A stretch of 64,000 bases of DNA from Neoroseomonas marina (GTDB taxonomy: Bacteria > Pseudomonadota > Alphaproteobacteria > Acetobacterales > Acetobacteraceae): contig NZ_JABBKX010000003.1 of NCBI RefSeq assembly GCF_012927745.1, forward strand, positions 124,001 through 188,000, in the 5' to 3' direction. Shown here in pieces: positions 51,496-61,139 of this stretch (the stretch's first letter is position 1; the number at the start of each line of letters is the position of its first letter). The notes below the pieces were generated by a model. The model worked only from the letters and a program-made list of their open reading frames with translations, searched no databases and had not been told where the DNA came from. Made by a program: the position numbers and the translations under genes.

Positions 51496-51872
51496 TGTGG
51501 ATCATGGTCGCCGGCCCCTACACCTCGGGCGGGGCCGAGGCGGCCACGCGCGCGGCAAGGCTGGCGGAACTGAACCGCGCGGCGCTCGCGGTTTTCCGCA
51601 TGGGTCATGTGCCGGTCATCGGGGTGAACATGGCCCTGCCGGTCATCGCCGCGGCCGAGGGCGACGCCTTCGAGGACGTGATGATGCCACTGTCGCTCGC
51701 GCTGGCCGAACGATGCGACGCGGTGCTGCGCATCGGCGGGGCGAGTGCGGGGGCCGATGCCGAACTCGCGCGCTTCGCCGCGGCCGGCAAGCCGGTGTTC
51801 CGCAGCCTGGCGGAGGTGCCGCCGGCGGCTACGCCTCTTCGGCCTCCTGCTCCTCCCAGCCCACGCGGGTGA
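51495..51872 (+). CDS. DUF4406/nucleoside 2-deoxyribosyltransferase-like small protein
   Basis: A 125-residue protein beginning MWIMVAGPYTSGGAEAATRA, the VAGP strand-loop of the nucleoside 2-deoxyribosyltransferase-like DUF4406 family. A later LALAERCDAVLRIGGASAGADAEL gives the second half of the fold. It follows otnC with a 1-base overlap, so it is co-translated with the sugar-acid genes. Its 3-prime end runs 44 bases antisense into the mgtC-like gene. Function unknown. Confidence 0.72.
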   Translation: MWIMVAGPYTSGGAEAATRAARLAELNRAALAVFRMGHVPVIGVNMALPVIAAAEGDAFEDVMMPLSLALAERCDAVLRIGGASAGADAELARFAAAGKPVFRSLAEVPPAATPLRPPAPPSPRG

Positions 51873-52539
51873 TCGTGGGCTCGAGGCTGAGCCGCCCGAC
51901 GATCGCCTCGAGCGCCTCCCGGACCTCACCCTCCGCCGAGAGATGCGCGGTCAGCATGACGCGCGCCGCAGCACCGTCGGTCGCGGGCAGGTCCTCGCTT
52001 TCCAGGCGCTGAAGCCGGGCGCCGCTCGCCAGGATCTGCTTCAGCAGCAGCAGGCGCAGCGCGGCCTCGCCTTCGGCCGCGCCGGTCGCGGTGATGCGGA
52101 AGCGGTGCGCAACCTCGGCCCCCGATTTCGGCGTGCGGTCGATCAGCGCGGTGAGCGGGCGGATCACGATGTTCACCATCACGATCAGCCCGGCCGCCAG
52201 CAGCGCGTGCGGCACCAGCCCCGCCCCACAGGCGACCCCGACGGCAGCCGAGCACCACAGCGTCGCCGCGGTGTTCAGCCCCTTCACGTTCAGCCCCTCG
52301 CGCATGATCGCGCCGGCGCCGAGGAAGCCGATTCCCGAGACGACTTGTGCAGCCATGCGCGACGGACTCGCCTCCCCGGGCATGGTGAAGCCGATCGCCG
52401 CGAAGGCGGCGGCCCCCAGGGCGACCAGGGCGTTGGTGCGAAGCCCGGCGGCCCGCTGGCGGTACTGGCGCTCGGCCCCGATCGCGGCGCCGAGCAACAA
52501 GGCGATCAGCAGGTGCAGCGCGGTGTCGTCGAAGGGCAT
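51829..52539 (-). CDS. MgtC/SapB family membrane protein
   Basis: A 236-residue protein. Five N-terminal helices include the MgtC signature regions LLLGAAIGAERQYRQRAAGLRTNALVALGAA and VVSGIGFLGAGAIMREG, then LNTAATLWCSAAVGVACG. A cytoplasmic ACT-like C-terminal domain follows (about 150-230). MgtC proteins are linked to growth at low magnesium and can modulate the F-ATPase in pathogens. The 3-prime end overlaps the DUF4406 gene by 44 bases on the other strand. Confidence 0.85.
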   Translation of the reverse strand: MPFDDTALHLLIALLLGAAIGAERQYRQRAAGLRTNALVALGAAAFAAIGFTMPGEASPSRMAAQVVSGIGFLGAGAIMREGLNVKGLNTAATLWCSAAVGVACGAGLVPHALLAAGLIVMVNIVIRPLTALIDRTPKSGAEVAHRFRITATGAAEGEAALRLLLLKQILASGARLQRLESEDLPATDGAAARVMLTAHLSAEGEVREALEAIVGRLSLEPTITRVGWEEQEAEEA

Positions 52540-52626
52540 GCCCGGGCCTCGTCCCTGCCGATCCCGGCGATGTGCCCCGTCCGCGGCGTCGCGGGCAAGG
52601 GTTCCCGATCGATCCGCGCCGGGGCG

Positions 52627-53307
52627 CTAGGTCTCCACCCATTGCCGCAGCAGGTTGGCGTGGGACTTCGCGAGCAGGTCGAAGGTCTCCCCCTTGCCCT
52701 GCTCGGCGAAGACGCGGCGCTTCGCGGTCTCGAGATCGAACAGGATCTCGCGCTTCGCCGGGTCGCGCACCAGGCTCTGTACCCAGGTCACGGCGACGAT
52801 GCGCTCGCCCGCCGTGACCGCTTCGACGCGGTGCAGCGTCGTCGCCGGATAGGCGATCGCATCCCCAGCGCCGAGGCGGAACTCCTGTTCGCCGGCCGGG
52901 TCCTCGATCACCAGGGCGCCGCCCTCATAGGTCGCGGGATCGGCGAGGAAGACGGTCACCGCGACATCGGTGCGCACCGGGCCGCCGGGTTCGCCGAGGC
53001 CCATCAGCGCGTCGTCGACATGGGTGCCGTAGGTCTCGCCCACCCCATAACGGACGAGCAGCGGCGGCCGCATACGCAGGGGCCGCACGGCGCTACGGAA
53101 GACCTCGTTCGCCATCAGCGCGGCGGTGACGATCTCGCCAGCCTCGCGCGACGCGGGGTCGCGCCGGGCGGCCTGGCGGTTCTCCTTCACCAGGCGGGCG
53201 TGCCAGCCTGCCGTGGCCCGGCCGTCCTCGAAGCGGGCAGCGTCGACCAGCGCGCGGACCTTGCCGAGTGCGGTCGCATCGAGCACATTGGCAATGCAAA
53301 TGATCAT
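52627..53307 (-). CDS. PKHD-type Fe(II)/2-oxoglutarate-dependent dioxygenase, PiuC-like
   Basis: A 226-residue dioxygenase. The iron-binding triad is HVDD in YGTHVDDAL (His-x-Asp) and the distal His in TLHRVEAV, with the 2-oxoglutarate Arg in GERIVAVTWVQS. The N-terminus IICIANVLDATALGKVRALV matches the PiuC/YbiX family. These enzymes often sit beside iron-siderophore receptors. I prefer ATG 53307 over a TTG three codons upstream. It is divergent from the exported Gly-Gly-Glu protein with only 29 bases between starts. Confidence 0.85.
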   Translation of the reverse strand: MIICIANVLDATALGKVRALVDAARFEDGRATAGWHARLVKENRQAARRDPASREAGEIVTAALMANEVFRSAVRPLRMRPPLLVRYGVGETYGTHVDDALMGLGEPGGPVRTDVAVTVFLADPATYEGGALVIEDPAGEQEFRLGAGDAIAYPATTLHRVEAVTAGERIVAVTWVQSLVRDPAKREILFDLETAKRRVFAEQGKGETFDLLAKSHANLLRQWVET

Positions 53308-53336
53308 CGTTCGCAACTTACCGCAGGGCAGGCATC

Positions 53337-54158
53337 ATGGATAGCGGACGGCGGCGGCTCCGGCTCTGGCTGGGCCTCGGGACGGCGGCGCTGATGACCA
53401 CCCAGGCCGGCCTTGCGGCGGCGCAGGGCGCCACGGCCGCGCCGCCCGCCACGTTGCCGCCCGCGATGCAGGGCGGCGAAGGCGGGGAAGGCGGCGAGGG
53501 TGGCGAAGGCGGGGTCGATGCGGACCGCGCCCTGACCGATCCGCTGGCCTTCACCGTCGCGCTGGATGTCATGGCAGCGCACATCGTCGCCGGGCGGGAC
53601 GTCTATCGCGCTGCGCCGGATTCAGCGGCGGAGATGTTCGCCCACGCCATCGCCGAGGTGTACGCGCTGATGGAGGAGGTGCTGACGCAGCGGGGCGTCG
53701 CGCCCTTCCAGGATCGCATGGACCGCGCGACGACGCTGGCGCAGGACCGCGCACCGGCGGAGACCCTGACGCAGGCGGCTGGAGCGATCCTCGCCGCGCT
53801 GCAGGAGGCCGAGACGCACGCCCCCTCGCCCGGCGCCACGCCGGCCGTGCAGTTGCGCGTCGCGGTCGAGATGGCCGACCGCGCCGCCCTGCAATACGGC
53901 GTGGCACTGCGCGACACGGACAAGGACGAGCCCTATCTCGACGGCTATGGCCTCGCGCGGGTCGCGGCGCTGCGCGGGACGGCGCTGCTGCCGGGGTTGC
54001 GCGCCGCCGGCCAGGCCGAGGCCGCCGCACGGCTCGAGGAGGTGCTGGCCCTGCTCGGTGCCGCCTACCCGACCTCGACGCGGCCGGACCATACGCCGGC
54101 GGTCGATCCGGCGGCGCTGCTGGCCGCCAGCTCGCGGTTGCGCCTCGCGATCGACTAG
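53337..54158 (+). CDS. Exported protein with GGE repeat, linked to PiuC-like gene
   Basis: A 273-residue protein. Residues 1-30 form a signal peptide. Residues 46-59 read as four tandem Gly-Gly-Glu units, and the rest is helical and acidic (VALDVMAAHIVAGRDVYRAA, SAAEMFAHAIAEVYALMEEVL). This repeat followed by a helical domain with conserved His and Glu is a layout I recall in proteins near iron-uptake genes; I cannot verify it here. It is divergent from the PiuC-like gene, and its last four bases overlap the convergent oxidase gene. Function unknown, likely periplasmic. Confidence 0.65.
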   Translation: MDSGRRRLRLWLGLGTAALMTTQAGLAAAQGATAAPPATLPPAMQGGEGGEGGEGGEGGVDADRALTDPLAFTVALDVMAAHIVAGRDVYRAAPDSAAEMFAHAIAEVYALMEEVLTQRGVAPFQDRMDRATTLAQDRAPAETLTQAAGAILAALQEAETHAPSPGATPAVQLRVAVEMADRAALQYGVALRDTDKDEPYLDGYGLARVAALRGTALLPGLRAAGQAEAAARLEEVLALLGAAYPTSTRPDHTPAVDPAALLAASSRLRLAID

Positions 54159-55573
54159 GGAAGCACCTTGCCCGGGTTCATCAGCCCGGCCGGGTCGATC
54201 GCCGCCTTCACGGCGCGCATCAGGTCGAGCGCGACCGGGTCCTTGTGCGTCGCCATGGCGTGGCGCTTGGACTGGCCGATGCCGTGCTCGGCCGAGAAGG
54301 AGCCGCCGAGGTCGACCGCGATCGCGTTGACGATCGGCTCGGCCTCCCGCGCGCGGGCGACCCAGTCCTCGCGCGAGGTGCCGTTGGGCGCCATCAGGCT
54401 GACATGGATGTTGCCGTCCCCAGCATGGCCGATGGCGATCAGCCGGCCCTCAGGCCAGCGCGAGGACAGCGCCGCCTCCACCTCGGCGAGGAAGCGCGGC
54501 ACGGCGGAGACCGGGACCGAGGTGTCGGTGTTCACCACCGGCGCCTCGCGCCGGGCGCAATCGGGCCAGTCCTCCCGGATGCGCCAGAGATTGGCCCGCT
54601 GCTGCTCGTTCTCGACCAGCACGGCGTCGGTCACCTCGCCGGCCTCGGCGGCGGTGGCGAGGGTGTCCTCGAGCATCTCCCGCAGCGGCACCGAGGGATG
54701 CGCGGCGGCGAGTTCGACCATTACGTACCAGGGGCTGCCGAGCGGCAGCGGCACGCGCAGGCCGATGCCGTTCTTCTGCACGATGTCCATGCAGCGGCCG
54801 ATCAGCAGTTCGAAGGCGATGACTTCCGCACCGCTTTCCATGACGCGGGAGAACAGCGTCAGCGCGGCGTCCGGCGAGGGCACCGCGACCATGGCGGTCT
54901 CCACGCGCTTGAGCGCCGGCACCAGGCGCAACGCCGCCGCGGTGATGACGCCGAGCGTCCCCTCCCCGCCCAGGAACAGGTGGCGCAGCGCGTAGCCGGA
55001 ATTGTCCTTGCGCACGCGACGCAGGTCGTTGAGCACGCGCCCGTCCGGTAGCACCACCTCGAGCCCCAGGACCAGGTCGCGCGCATTGCCCCAGCGCAGC
55101 GTGCGGATGCCGCCGGCATTGGTGGACAGCGCCCCGCCCACCATCGCCGAGCCCTGCGCGCCCCAGGAGAGCGGGAAGAAGCGGTCCGCCGCGGCGGCCG
55201 CCTGCTGGACGTTCTGGATGATGCAGCCGGCCTCGGCGACGAGGGAGAAGTCCCGCGCATCGACGTCGCGGATGCGGTTCAGCCGCTCGAGGCTCATCAC
55301 CACCGAGGGCGGACCGTTCGCCGGCACCACCGCGCCGCCGCAGAGGCCCGTGCGTCCCCCCGCCGGGACGATGGAGAGGCCCTGCGCGGCGCAGACCCGA
55401 ACGGCCGCCTGGACCTCCTCGACGCTGCCGGGCCGCAGGACTGCGCGTGGCATGCCCTTCCAGGTGCCACGCCAATCGACGGCGTAGGGGGCGAGGTCGT
55501 CCGGTTCGGTCAGGCAGTTCCTGGGGCCGAGCGTTGCGGCCAAGGTCTCGAGCGTTTCCATGGCCGCGATCAT
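54155..55573 (-). CDS. FAD-binding oxidase, GlcD/D-2-hydroxyacid dehydrogenase type
   Basis: A 472-residue PCMH-type flavoprotein. The FAD domain has IVPAGGRTGLCGGAVVPANG and GSAMVGGALSTNAGGIRTLRWGNARDLVLGLEVVLPDG. The C-terminal FAD-oxidase domain ends in HGIGQSKRHAM and the DPAGLMNPGKVLP tail. Relatives oxidise D-2-hydroxy acids such as glycolate, D-lactate or D-2-hydroxyglutarate. No glcE or glcF subunit is present, so a single-subunit D-2-hydroxyglutarate or D-lactate dehydrogenase is likelier. Start ATG 55573 or 55561. Confidence 0.87.
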   Translation of the reverse strand: MIAAMETLETLAATLGPRNCLTEPDDLAPYAVDWRGTWKGMPRAVLRPGSVEEVQAAVRVCAAQGLSIVPAGGRTGLCGGAVVPANGPPSVVMSLERLNRIRDVDARDFSLVAEAGCIIQNVQQAAAAADRFFPLSWGAQGSAMVGGALSTNAGGIRTLRWGNARDLVLGLEVVLPDGRVLNDLRRVRKDNSGYALRHLFLGGEGTLGVITAAALRLVPALKRVETAMVAVPSPDAALTLFSRVMESGAEVIAFELLIGRCMDIVQKNGIGLRVPLPLGSPWYVMVELAAAHPSVPLREMLEDTLATAAEAGEVTDAVLVENEQQRANLWRIREDWPDCARREAPVVNTDTSVPVSAVPRFLAEVEAALSSRWPEGRLIAIGHAGDGNIHVSLMAPNGTSREDWVARAREAEPIVNAIAVDLGGSFSAEHGIGQSKRHAMATHKDPVALDLMRAVKAAIDPAGLMNPGKVLP

Positions 55574-55592
55574 GCGCTGGCCACGGCGGCGA

Positions 55593-56290
55593 TCAAACCG
55601 GCAGGTAGCCCAGCAGGTCGTCCGCCCGCATCACCTCGCAATAGATCCGGTTGATGATCTCGAGCTCGCGCAGATGCAGGTCCATGGTGCCGGCGGCGCA
55701 GCCATCCTCGACGACGATCACGTCGAAGGATTCGTCGGCGAGGCTGCGCACCGTCGAGGACACGCACTGGTCGGTGAAGATGCCGGTGCAGACGACATGG
55801 GTGATGCCCATGTTGCCGAGCAGCAGGCGCAGGTTGGTCCCGGTCAGCGCCGAATCCGTCGTCTTGGTGACCACCACCTCGCCCGGCTGCGGGGCGAGTT
55901 GCGGTACGATCTGCGAGGCATCGGAGTCATGCGGGAGGAACAGGTTGTTCCAGCCCGGCTTCTTCTGGCTGAGCGAACGGTCGCCGCCATCCGGGGTGAG
56001 GCAGGCGATGCGCGCGAAGAGGACCGGACCGGCGCCGGCCCGGAACCGTTCCATCAACCGCGCGATGGTGGGGATGACCGTGCCGTGCATCCTATCATGG
56101 AAGCCGTCCCAGGCTGCTTCGCGCGCCTGTTCCAGCGGCGGCAGGCTCGCCCGGTCCTGCGGCCGCGCCAGGTAGGTGTTCTGCACGTCGATCACGAGCA
56201 GCGCGACCTTGCCCTTCACCAGGACCGGGTCCGGCGCTTCGGGCGCGCCGTCGTAGTAGAAGGATCGCCAGGCCGTCTTCCAGCCGGCCA

Positions 56291-56291
<1 letters not shown>
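55593..56291 (-). CDS. Isochorismatase-family cysteine hydrolase
   Basis: A 232-residue cysteine hydrolase. The catalytic Asp is in LLVIDVQNTYL, the Lys in VVTKTTDSALTGTNL and the Cys in TGIFTDQCVSSTVR, with the cis-peptide region preceding it. The family includes isochorismatases, nicotinamidases and N-carbamoylsarcosine amidases; the SALTGTNLRLLL region agrees with the amidase-like branch. The start overlaps the mtnA stop by one base, so it is co-translated with mtnA. Substrate unknown. Confidence 0.85.
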
Positions 56292-57379
<1,088 letters not shown>

Positions 57380-57392
57380 GCCGGAGGGACTC

Positions 57393-57863
57393 TCAGATGC
57401 GCTGGTGGAGGGCGCAGACCAGCGTGAACAGGCGTCGGGCGGTTTCGAAGTCGACCTCGATCCGGCCCTTCAGGCGCTGCTGCAGCAGTTCCGCGCCTTC
57501 GTTGTGCAGGCCCCGACGGCCCATGTCGATCGCCTGCACGCGGCTTTCCGGGCCGCTTTCGGCCACCGCGCGCTCATGCGCCTCCACCACCAGGTGGTAG
57601 TCCTTGATCAGCCGGCGGAACGGGCCGAGGGCCAGGGCGAGGACGTGCAGCGTCCGGTTGTCGACGTCCCGGATGTCGAGGATGAGGCGCCCTTCCCGCA
57701 CCGACACGGCCAGGGTGTACGGCCCGGGGGCGAGGCCCGGCGGATCGAAGCGGTTGCCCGCAATGAGGTCGGCGATCGCCTGGCGACGGTCGGCTTCCGC
57801 GAAGGCGGACGGTGCCGGGGGCTCCTCCGGCAACTCGACGCGGATCAGGCGTTGGTCAGGCAT
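57393..57863 (-). CDS. UPF0262 family protein
   Basis: A 156-residue protein of the UPF0262 family (alphaproteobacteria). Hallmarks are QAIADLIAGNRFDPPG, LALGPFRRLIKDYHLVVEAHE and a C-terminal KGRIEVDFETARRLFTLVCALH. The function is not known. It overlaps the DUF983 gene upstream by eight bases, so the pair is co-translated. Confidence 0.85.
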   Translation of the reverse strand: MPDQRLIRVELPEEPPAPSAFAEADRRQAIADLIAGNRFDPPGLAPGPYTLAVSVREGRLILDIRDVDNRTLHVLALALGPFRRLIKDYHLVVEAHERAVAESGPESRVQAIDMGRRGLHNEGAELLQQRLKGRIEVDFETARRLFTLVCALHQRI

Positions 57864-58302
57864 CGCCGGGGCCCCGACGGACCGGGACGACGATCGGTGC
57901 GCCCTGCTCGTCCCCCGTCAGTCCGAGGCGCAGCATCCAGGCCACCACGGCGCCCTTCACCGGGCGCAGCAGCAGCGTGCAGACGATGGCGAAGAGCGGC
58001 AGCCAGATCGTCATGTGCACCCACATCGGCGGATGCCACGCCTTCTCGATCATGAAGACGAAGGGCAGCAGGACGTGGCCGGCGATCAGGATGGTGAAAT
58101 AGGGCGGCGCGTCGTCGGCGCGGATGCGCCCGAGCGGCGCGTGGCACACGCTGCATTCGCGAACCAGCTTCAGGTAGCCATCGAACAGATGCCCCTGGCC
58201 GCAGACCGGGCAACGCCCACGGGCACCGCGCAGGAGCGCCGTGCCGATCGGCGGTTGGGCCGGAACTTCGGCAGGCTCGGCCCGCTGGGTCTCCCAGGGC
58301 AT
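57856..58302 (-). CDS. DUF983 family membrane protein
   Basis: A 148-residue protein. An N-terminal zinc-ribbon has GRCPVCGQGHLF and ECSVCHAPLGR (two CxxC pairs), followed by two membrane helices. This is the DUF983 layout found in alphaproteobacteria, often near cytochrome oxidase or metal genes; the function is unknown. I use ATG 58302 because GAAAGGA lies nine bases upstream; an alternative in-frame ATG at 58338 is less supported. Confidence 0.85.
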   Translation of the reverse strand: MPWETQRAEPAEVPAQPPIGTALLRGARGRCPVCGQGHLFDGYLKLVRECSVCHAPLGRIRADDAPPYFTILIAGHVLLPFVFMIEKAWHPPMWVHMTIWLPLFAIVCTLLLRPVKGAVVAWMLRLGLTGDEQGAPIVVPVRRGPGDA

Positions 58303-58436
58303 CGGCGTTCCTTTCGGTGGGCACTCTCCGGCGCCCATTGTGCAACGCAACATAAACCACATCGGGGCCGGCCGGTTCAAGCCTTTCCGCACAGCACAGG
58401 CTTGCACGGCCCGGATGGCCGGCGCGAGGATGGGTC

Positions 58437-59114
58437 ATGGCCGAACGCATCCTGGTGATCAACCCGAACTCGAGCCTGTCCTGCACGGATGGGATCGCCG
58501 CCGCCATCGCGCCCTTCGCGGCGCCGGGCCTGCCGCGGCTCGACGTGACCCGCCTGCCGGGCAGCCCCAACGCCATCGTGACCTGGCGGGACTGGTACGG
58601 CGTGGCCGAACCGCTCTGCAGGATGGTCGAGAGCGAGGCGGCCGACGCCTACGTCATCGCCTGCGTGTCCGATCCGGGGCTCGAGGCGGTGCGGACGGCG
58701 ACCGACAAGCCGGTCTTCGGCCCGCTGCGCTGCGCCGTCGCCGCGGCGATGATGCGCGGCGAGCGCTTCGGCATCATCGCCTTCACCGACAAGTCCAGGC
58801 CGCGGCAGCGCCGCGCGCTGCAGGCGATGGGCGTCGAGGCACGGCTCGCCGGCACCATCCCGCTGAACCTCGACATGGAGGTGCTGACCGATCCCGTGGC
58901 CCCACGCGCCCGGCTGGCCGAGGCGGCGAAGGAGCTGGTCGCGCAGGGGGCGGAAGCGGTCATCCTCGGCTGCGCCGGCATGGCCGGCCACCGGACCTTC
59001 GCCGAGGACGCCTGCGGCGCGCCGGTGATCGAGCCATGCCAGGCGGCGGTGGCGCAGGCGGTGCTGGCAGTGGTTTCAGCGCGCGGGCAGGACATGCGCA
59101 TCGCCGCCGAATAA
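58437..59114 (+). CDS. Asp/Glu racemase family protein (hydantoin racemase-like)
   Basis: A 225-residue racemase-fold protein. It starts ILVINPNSSLSCTDGIAAA, close to the hydantoin-racemase/AroM-type start (NPNSS). The first catalytic Cys is in YVIACVSDPGLEAV and the second in VILGCAGMAG, so both are present. Hydantoin racemases work with hydantoinases and carbamoylases; an N-carbamoyl-D-amino-acid hydrolase lies 3 kb downstream on the other strand. Other family members are maleate isomerases, so the substrate remains open. Confidence 0.8.
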   Translation: MAERILVINPNSSLSCTDGIAAAIAPFAAPGLPRLDVTRLPGSPNAIVTWRDWYGVAEPLCRMVESEAADAYVIACVSDPGLEAVRTATDKPVFGPLRCAVAAAMMRGERFGIIAFTDKSRPRQRRALQAMGVEARLAGTIPLNLDMEVLTDPVAPRARLAEAAKELVAQGAEAVILGCAGMAGHRTFAEDACGAPVIEPCQAAVAQAVLAVVSARGQDMRIAAE

Positions 59115-59210
59115 CGAGATGCCGGAATGGTGAAGCCCTTCCGTCGCAGCGGGTCGTTGTGACGCGGGGCGGTCTCGGCTATCTGGGGCCCTGGTCCCAA
59201 CCTCGAACGG

Positions 59211-59302
59211 AAAGGAGTGTCGGATGCCAATGCTGATCCCCGCCGACACTCCGCGCGGCAGTCGCTAGCCGCGCTGTCGTCCTGCCGGCCCGAAGGCCGG
59301 CA
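59211..59302 (+). promoter_or_regulatory. Three-hairpin leader with sequestered ribosome binding site
   Basis: Upstream of the ABC exporter. Hairpin 1 pairs GGAGTGTCGG (59214-59223) with CCGACACTCC (59243-59252), a perfect 10-bp stem that includes the GGAG ribosome binding site of a short ORF whose ATG opens the 19-base loop. Hairpin 2 follows directly: GCGCGGC (59253-59259) with GCCGCGC (59268-59274). Hairpin 3 is TGCCGGCC-CGAA-GGCCGGCA (59283-59302). The layout suggests translational or attenuation control of the downstream gene. I do not recognise a named riboswitch or leader family. Confidence 0.65.
59224..59268 (+). CDS. Putative 14-codon leader peptide
   Basis: A short ORF, ATG at 59224 to TAG at 59266-59268, coding MPMLIPADTPRGSR. 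It has the strong site AAAGGAG six bases before the ATG. The site is buried in a perfect hairpin and the stop codon lies at the edge of the second hairpin, which fits a regulatory upstream ORF for the exporter at 59352. No evidence of translation is available beyond the ribosome binding site. Confidence 0.45.
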   Translation: MPMLIPADTPRGSR

Positions 59303-59351
59303 CCTCCATCACCGTTCGAAGTGAAACGCGGCGCCGGGCCGCGTGGGATCC

Positions 59352-61139
59352 ATGTCCAAATCACCTCTGCGCAGCGCGGACTCCTTCCGCGCCACCTTCC
59401 GTTTCGTCTTTGCCCGCTGGCGCCGCGAAGGCGCGGCCGCGCCGATGTCGGCGGGCTTCATGCTCGCCGCTGTCCTCTGCGACGTGGCGACGCCGGTGCT
59501 CGCCGGTCGGCTGACCGACGTGATCGCCTCGGGCGGCGCCGACGCCGTGCGGCAGGCCGTGGCGCTGCTCGCCGGGCTGGTCGGGCTCGGCGGCGCCATG
59601 GCGGCCCTGCGCTACGGCGCGATCCGCGCCATCATCCGGCTGACGCTGGGCAACATGACGAGCCTTGCCCAGGACACCTTCAGCCGCGTCCAGCGCCTGT
59701 CGGCCGACTGGCATGCCGAAACCTTCGCCGGTTCCACGGTGCGGAAGATCTCGCGCGGCATGTGGGCGCTCGATCTGTTCAACGACACGGTGCTGATCGC
59801 GCTCCTGCCGTCGCTGGCGGTGCTGGTCGCGGCGGCGCTGATGCTCGCGGCGGTGTCGCCTTGGCTGGGGCTGGTCGTGCTGCTCGGCGCCGCAGGCCAC
59901 GTCGCGCTGACGGCCGTGCTCTCGATGCGCTGGGTGGCGCCGGCCTCCCGGCTCTCCAACCGATGGGACAGCCGGCTGGGCGGCGCGCTTGCCGACAGCA
60001 TCGGGTCCAATGCCGTGGTGAAGTCCTTTGCGGCAGAGGTGCGCGAGGATGCCCTGCTCGGCGGGCTGCTCGGCCGCTGGCGGCAGCGCACCCGGCGGGC
60101 CTGGCTGCGGGGAACGGCGGCGAACGCGGCGCAGGACGCCGCGCTCGTGATCCTGCGCGGCGGCGTCGTGGGTGCGGCGCTGCTGCTGTGGCATCTCGGC
60201 CGGGCCAGCGCGGGCGACGTGGTCGCGGCGCTGACCATGTACCTGGTGGTACAGGGCTATCTGCGCGACGTCGGCTACCACATCAGCAACCTGCAGCGCA
60301 GCGTGAACGAACTCGAGGATGCCGTCGCGCTGGAGGCGACGCGCCCGGCGATCGCCGACGCGGCCGATGCCCGGCCGCTGCGGGTCACGCAGGGCGCGAT
60401 CAGCTTCGAGCAGGTCGGATTCCGCTACAGCGGGCACGCCACCCCGCTCTACCGCGGGCTCGACATCCGCATCCGGGGCGGCGAGAGGATCGGGCTGGTC
60501 GGGCATTCCGGCTCGGGCAAGTCCACGCTGGTGAAGCTGCTGCAGCGTCTGCACGACGTGACCGACGGGCGCGTCTGCATCGACGGGCAGGACATCCGGC
60601 ACGTGACGCAGGCGAGCCTGCGCCGCGCGATCGCCGTGGTGGCCCAGGAGCCGGTGCTGTTCCACCGCAGCATCGCGGAGAACATCGCCTATGGCCGTCC
60701 CGGCGCCTCCGAGGCCGAGATCCTGAAAGCGGCGGCGCTGGCCCACGCGGACGGCTTCATCGCCCGGCTGCCGCGCGGGCTCGCGACCCTGGTCGGGGAA
60801 CGCGGCGTCAAGCTCTCGGGCGGCGAGCGCCAGCGCGTCGCCCTCGCCCGCGCCTTCCTCGCGGATGCGCCGATCCTGGTGCTCGACGAGGCGACGGCCT
60901 CGCTCGATTCCGCGAGCGAGGCGATGATCCAGGACGCGATGGGCCGGCTGCTGGAGGGGCGGACGGCGCTCGTCATCGCGCACCGGCTGTCCACCGTTCG
61001 CGCGATGGACCGCATCCTGGTCTTCGAGCGTGGCCGCATTGTCGAGGACGGGCCGCACGAGGCGCTGCTCCGGCGCGAGGGCGGCATCTATGCCGACCTG
61101 TTCCGCCGCCAGGCCACGGGGCTGGCGGAAGTCGCCTGA
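59352..61139 (+). CDS. ABC exporter, fused membrane and ATPase domains
   Basis: A 595-residue half-transporter. Six membrane helices span about residues 30-310. The ATPase domain has Walker A GHSGSGKST, signature LSGGERQRVALARAFL and Walker B ILVLDEATASLD, followed by the His-loop IAHRLST. It acts as a homodimer or with a partner to export lipids, peptides or drugs. I use ATG 59352 over a GTG three codons upstream. It is preceded by the hairpin leader and has no accessory partner gene adjacent. Confidence 0.9.
   Translation: MSKSPLRSADSFRATFRFVFARWRREGAAAPMSAGFMLAAVLCDVATPVLAGRLTDVIASGGADAVRQAVALLAGLVGLGGAMAALRYGAIRAIIRLTLGNMTSLAQDTFSRVQRLSADWHAETFAGSTVRKISRGMWALDLFNDTVLIALLPSLAVLVAAALMLAAVSPWLGLVVLLGAAGHVALTAVLSMRWVAPASRLSNRWDSRLGGALADSIGSNAVVKSFAAEVREDALLGGLLGRWRQRTRRAWLRGTAANAAQDAALVILRGGVVGAALLLWHLGRASAGDVVAALTMYLVVQGYLRDVGYHISNLQRSVNELEDAVALEATRPAIADAADARPLRVTQGAISFEQVGFRYSGHATPLYRGLDIRIRGGERIGLVGHSGSGKSTLVKLLQRLHDVTDGRVCIDGQDIRHVTQASLRRAIAVVAQEPVLFHRSIAENIAYGRPGASEAEILKAAALAHADGFIARLPRGLATLVGERGVKLSGGERQRVALARAFLADAPILVLDEATASLDSASEAMIQDAMGRLLEGRTALVIAHRLSTVRAMDRILVFERGRIVEDGPHEALLRREGGIYADLFRRQATGLAEVA

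Noticed and set aside
53470-53512. Short tandem DNA repeat that could suggest a repeat array
   Set aside because: The units are 9-bp in-frame Gly-Gly-Glu codons within a coding sequence, too few and too short for CRISPR or a separate satellite.
59211-59302. Guanidine-II, yybP-ykoY or other named riboswitch
   Set aside because: The loops do not show ACGR or other class-specific conserved bases; only the general hairpin layout is similar, so I report it as an unnamed structured leader.
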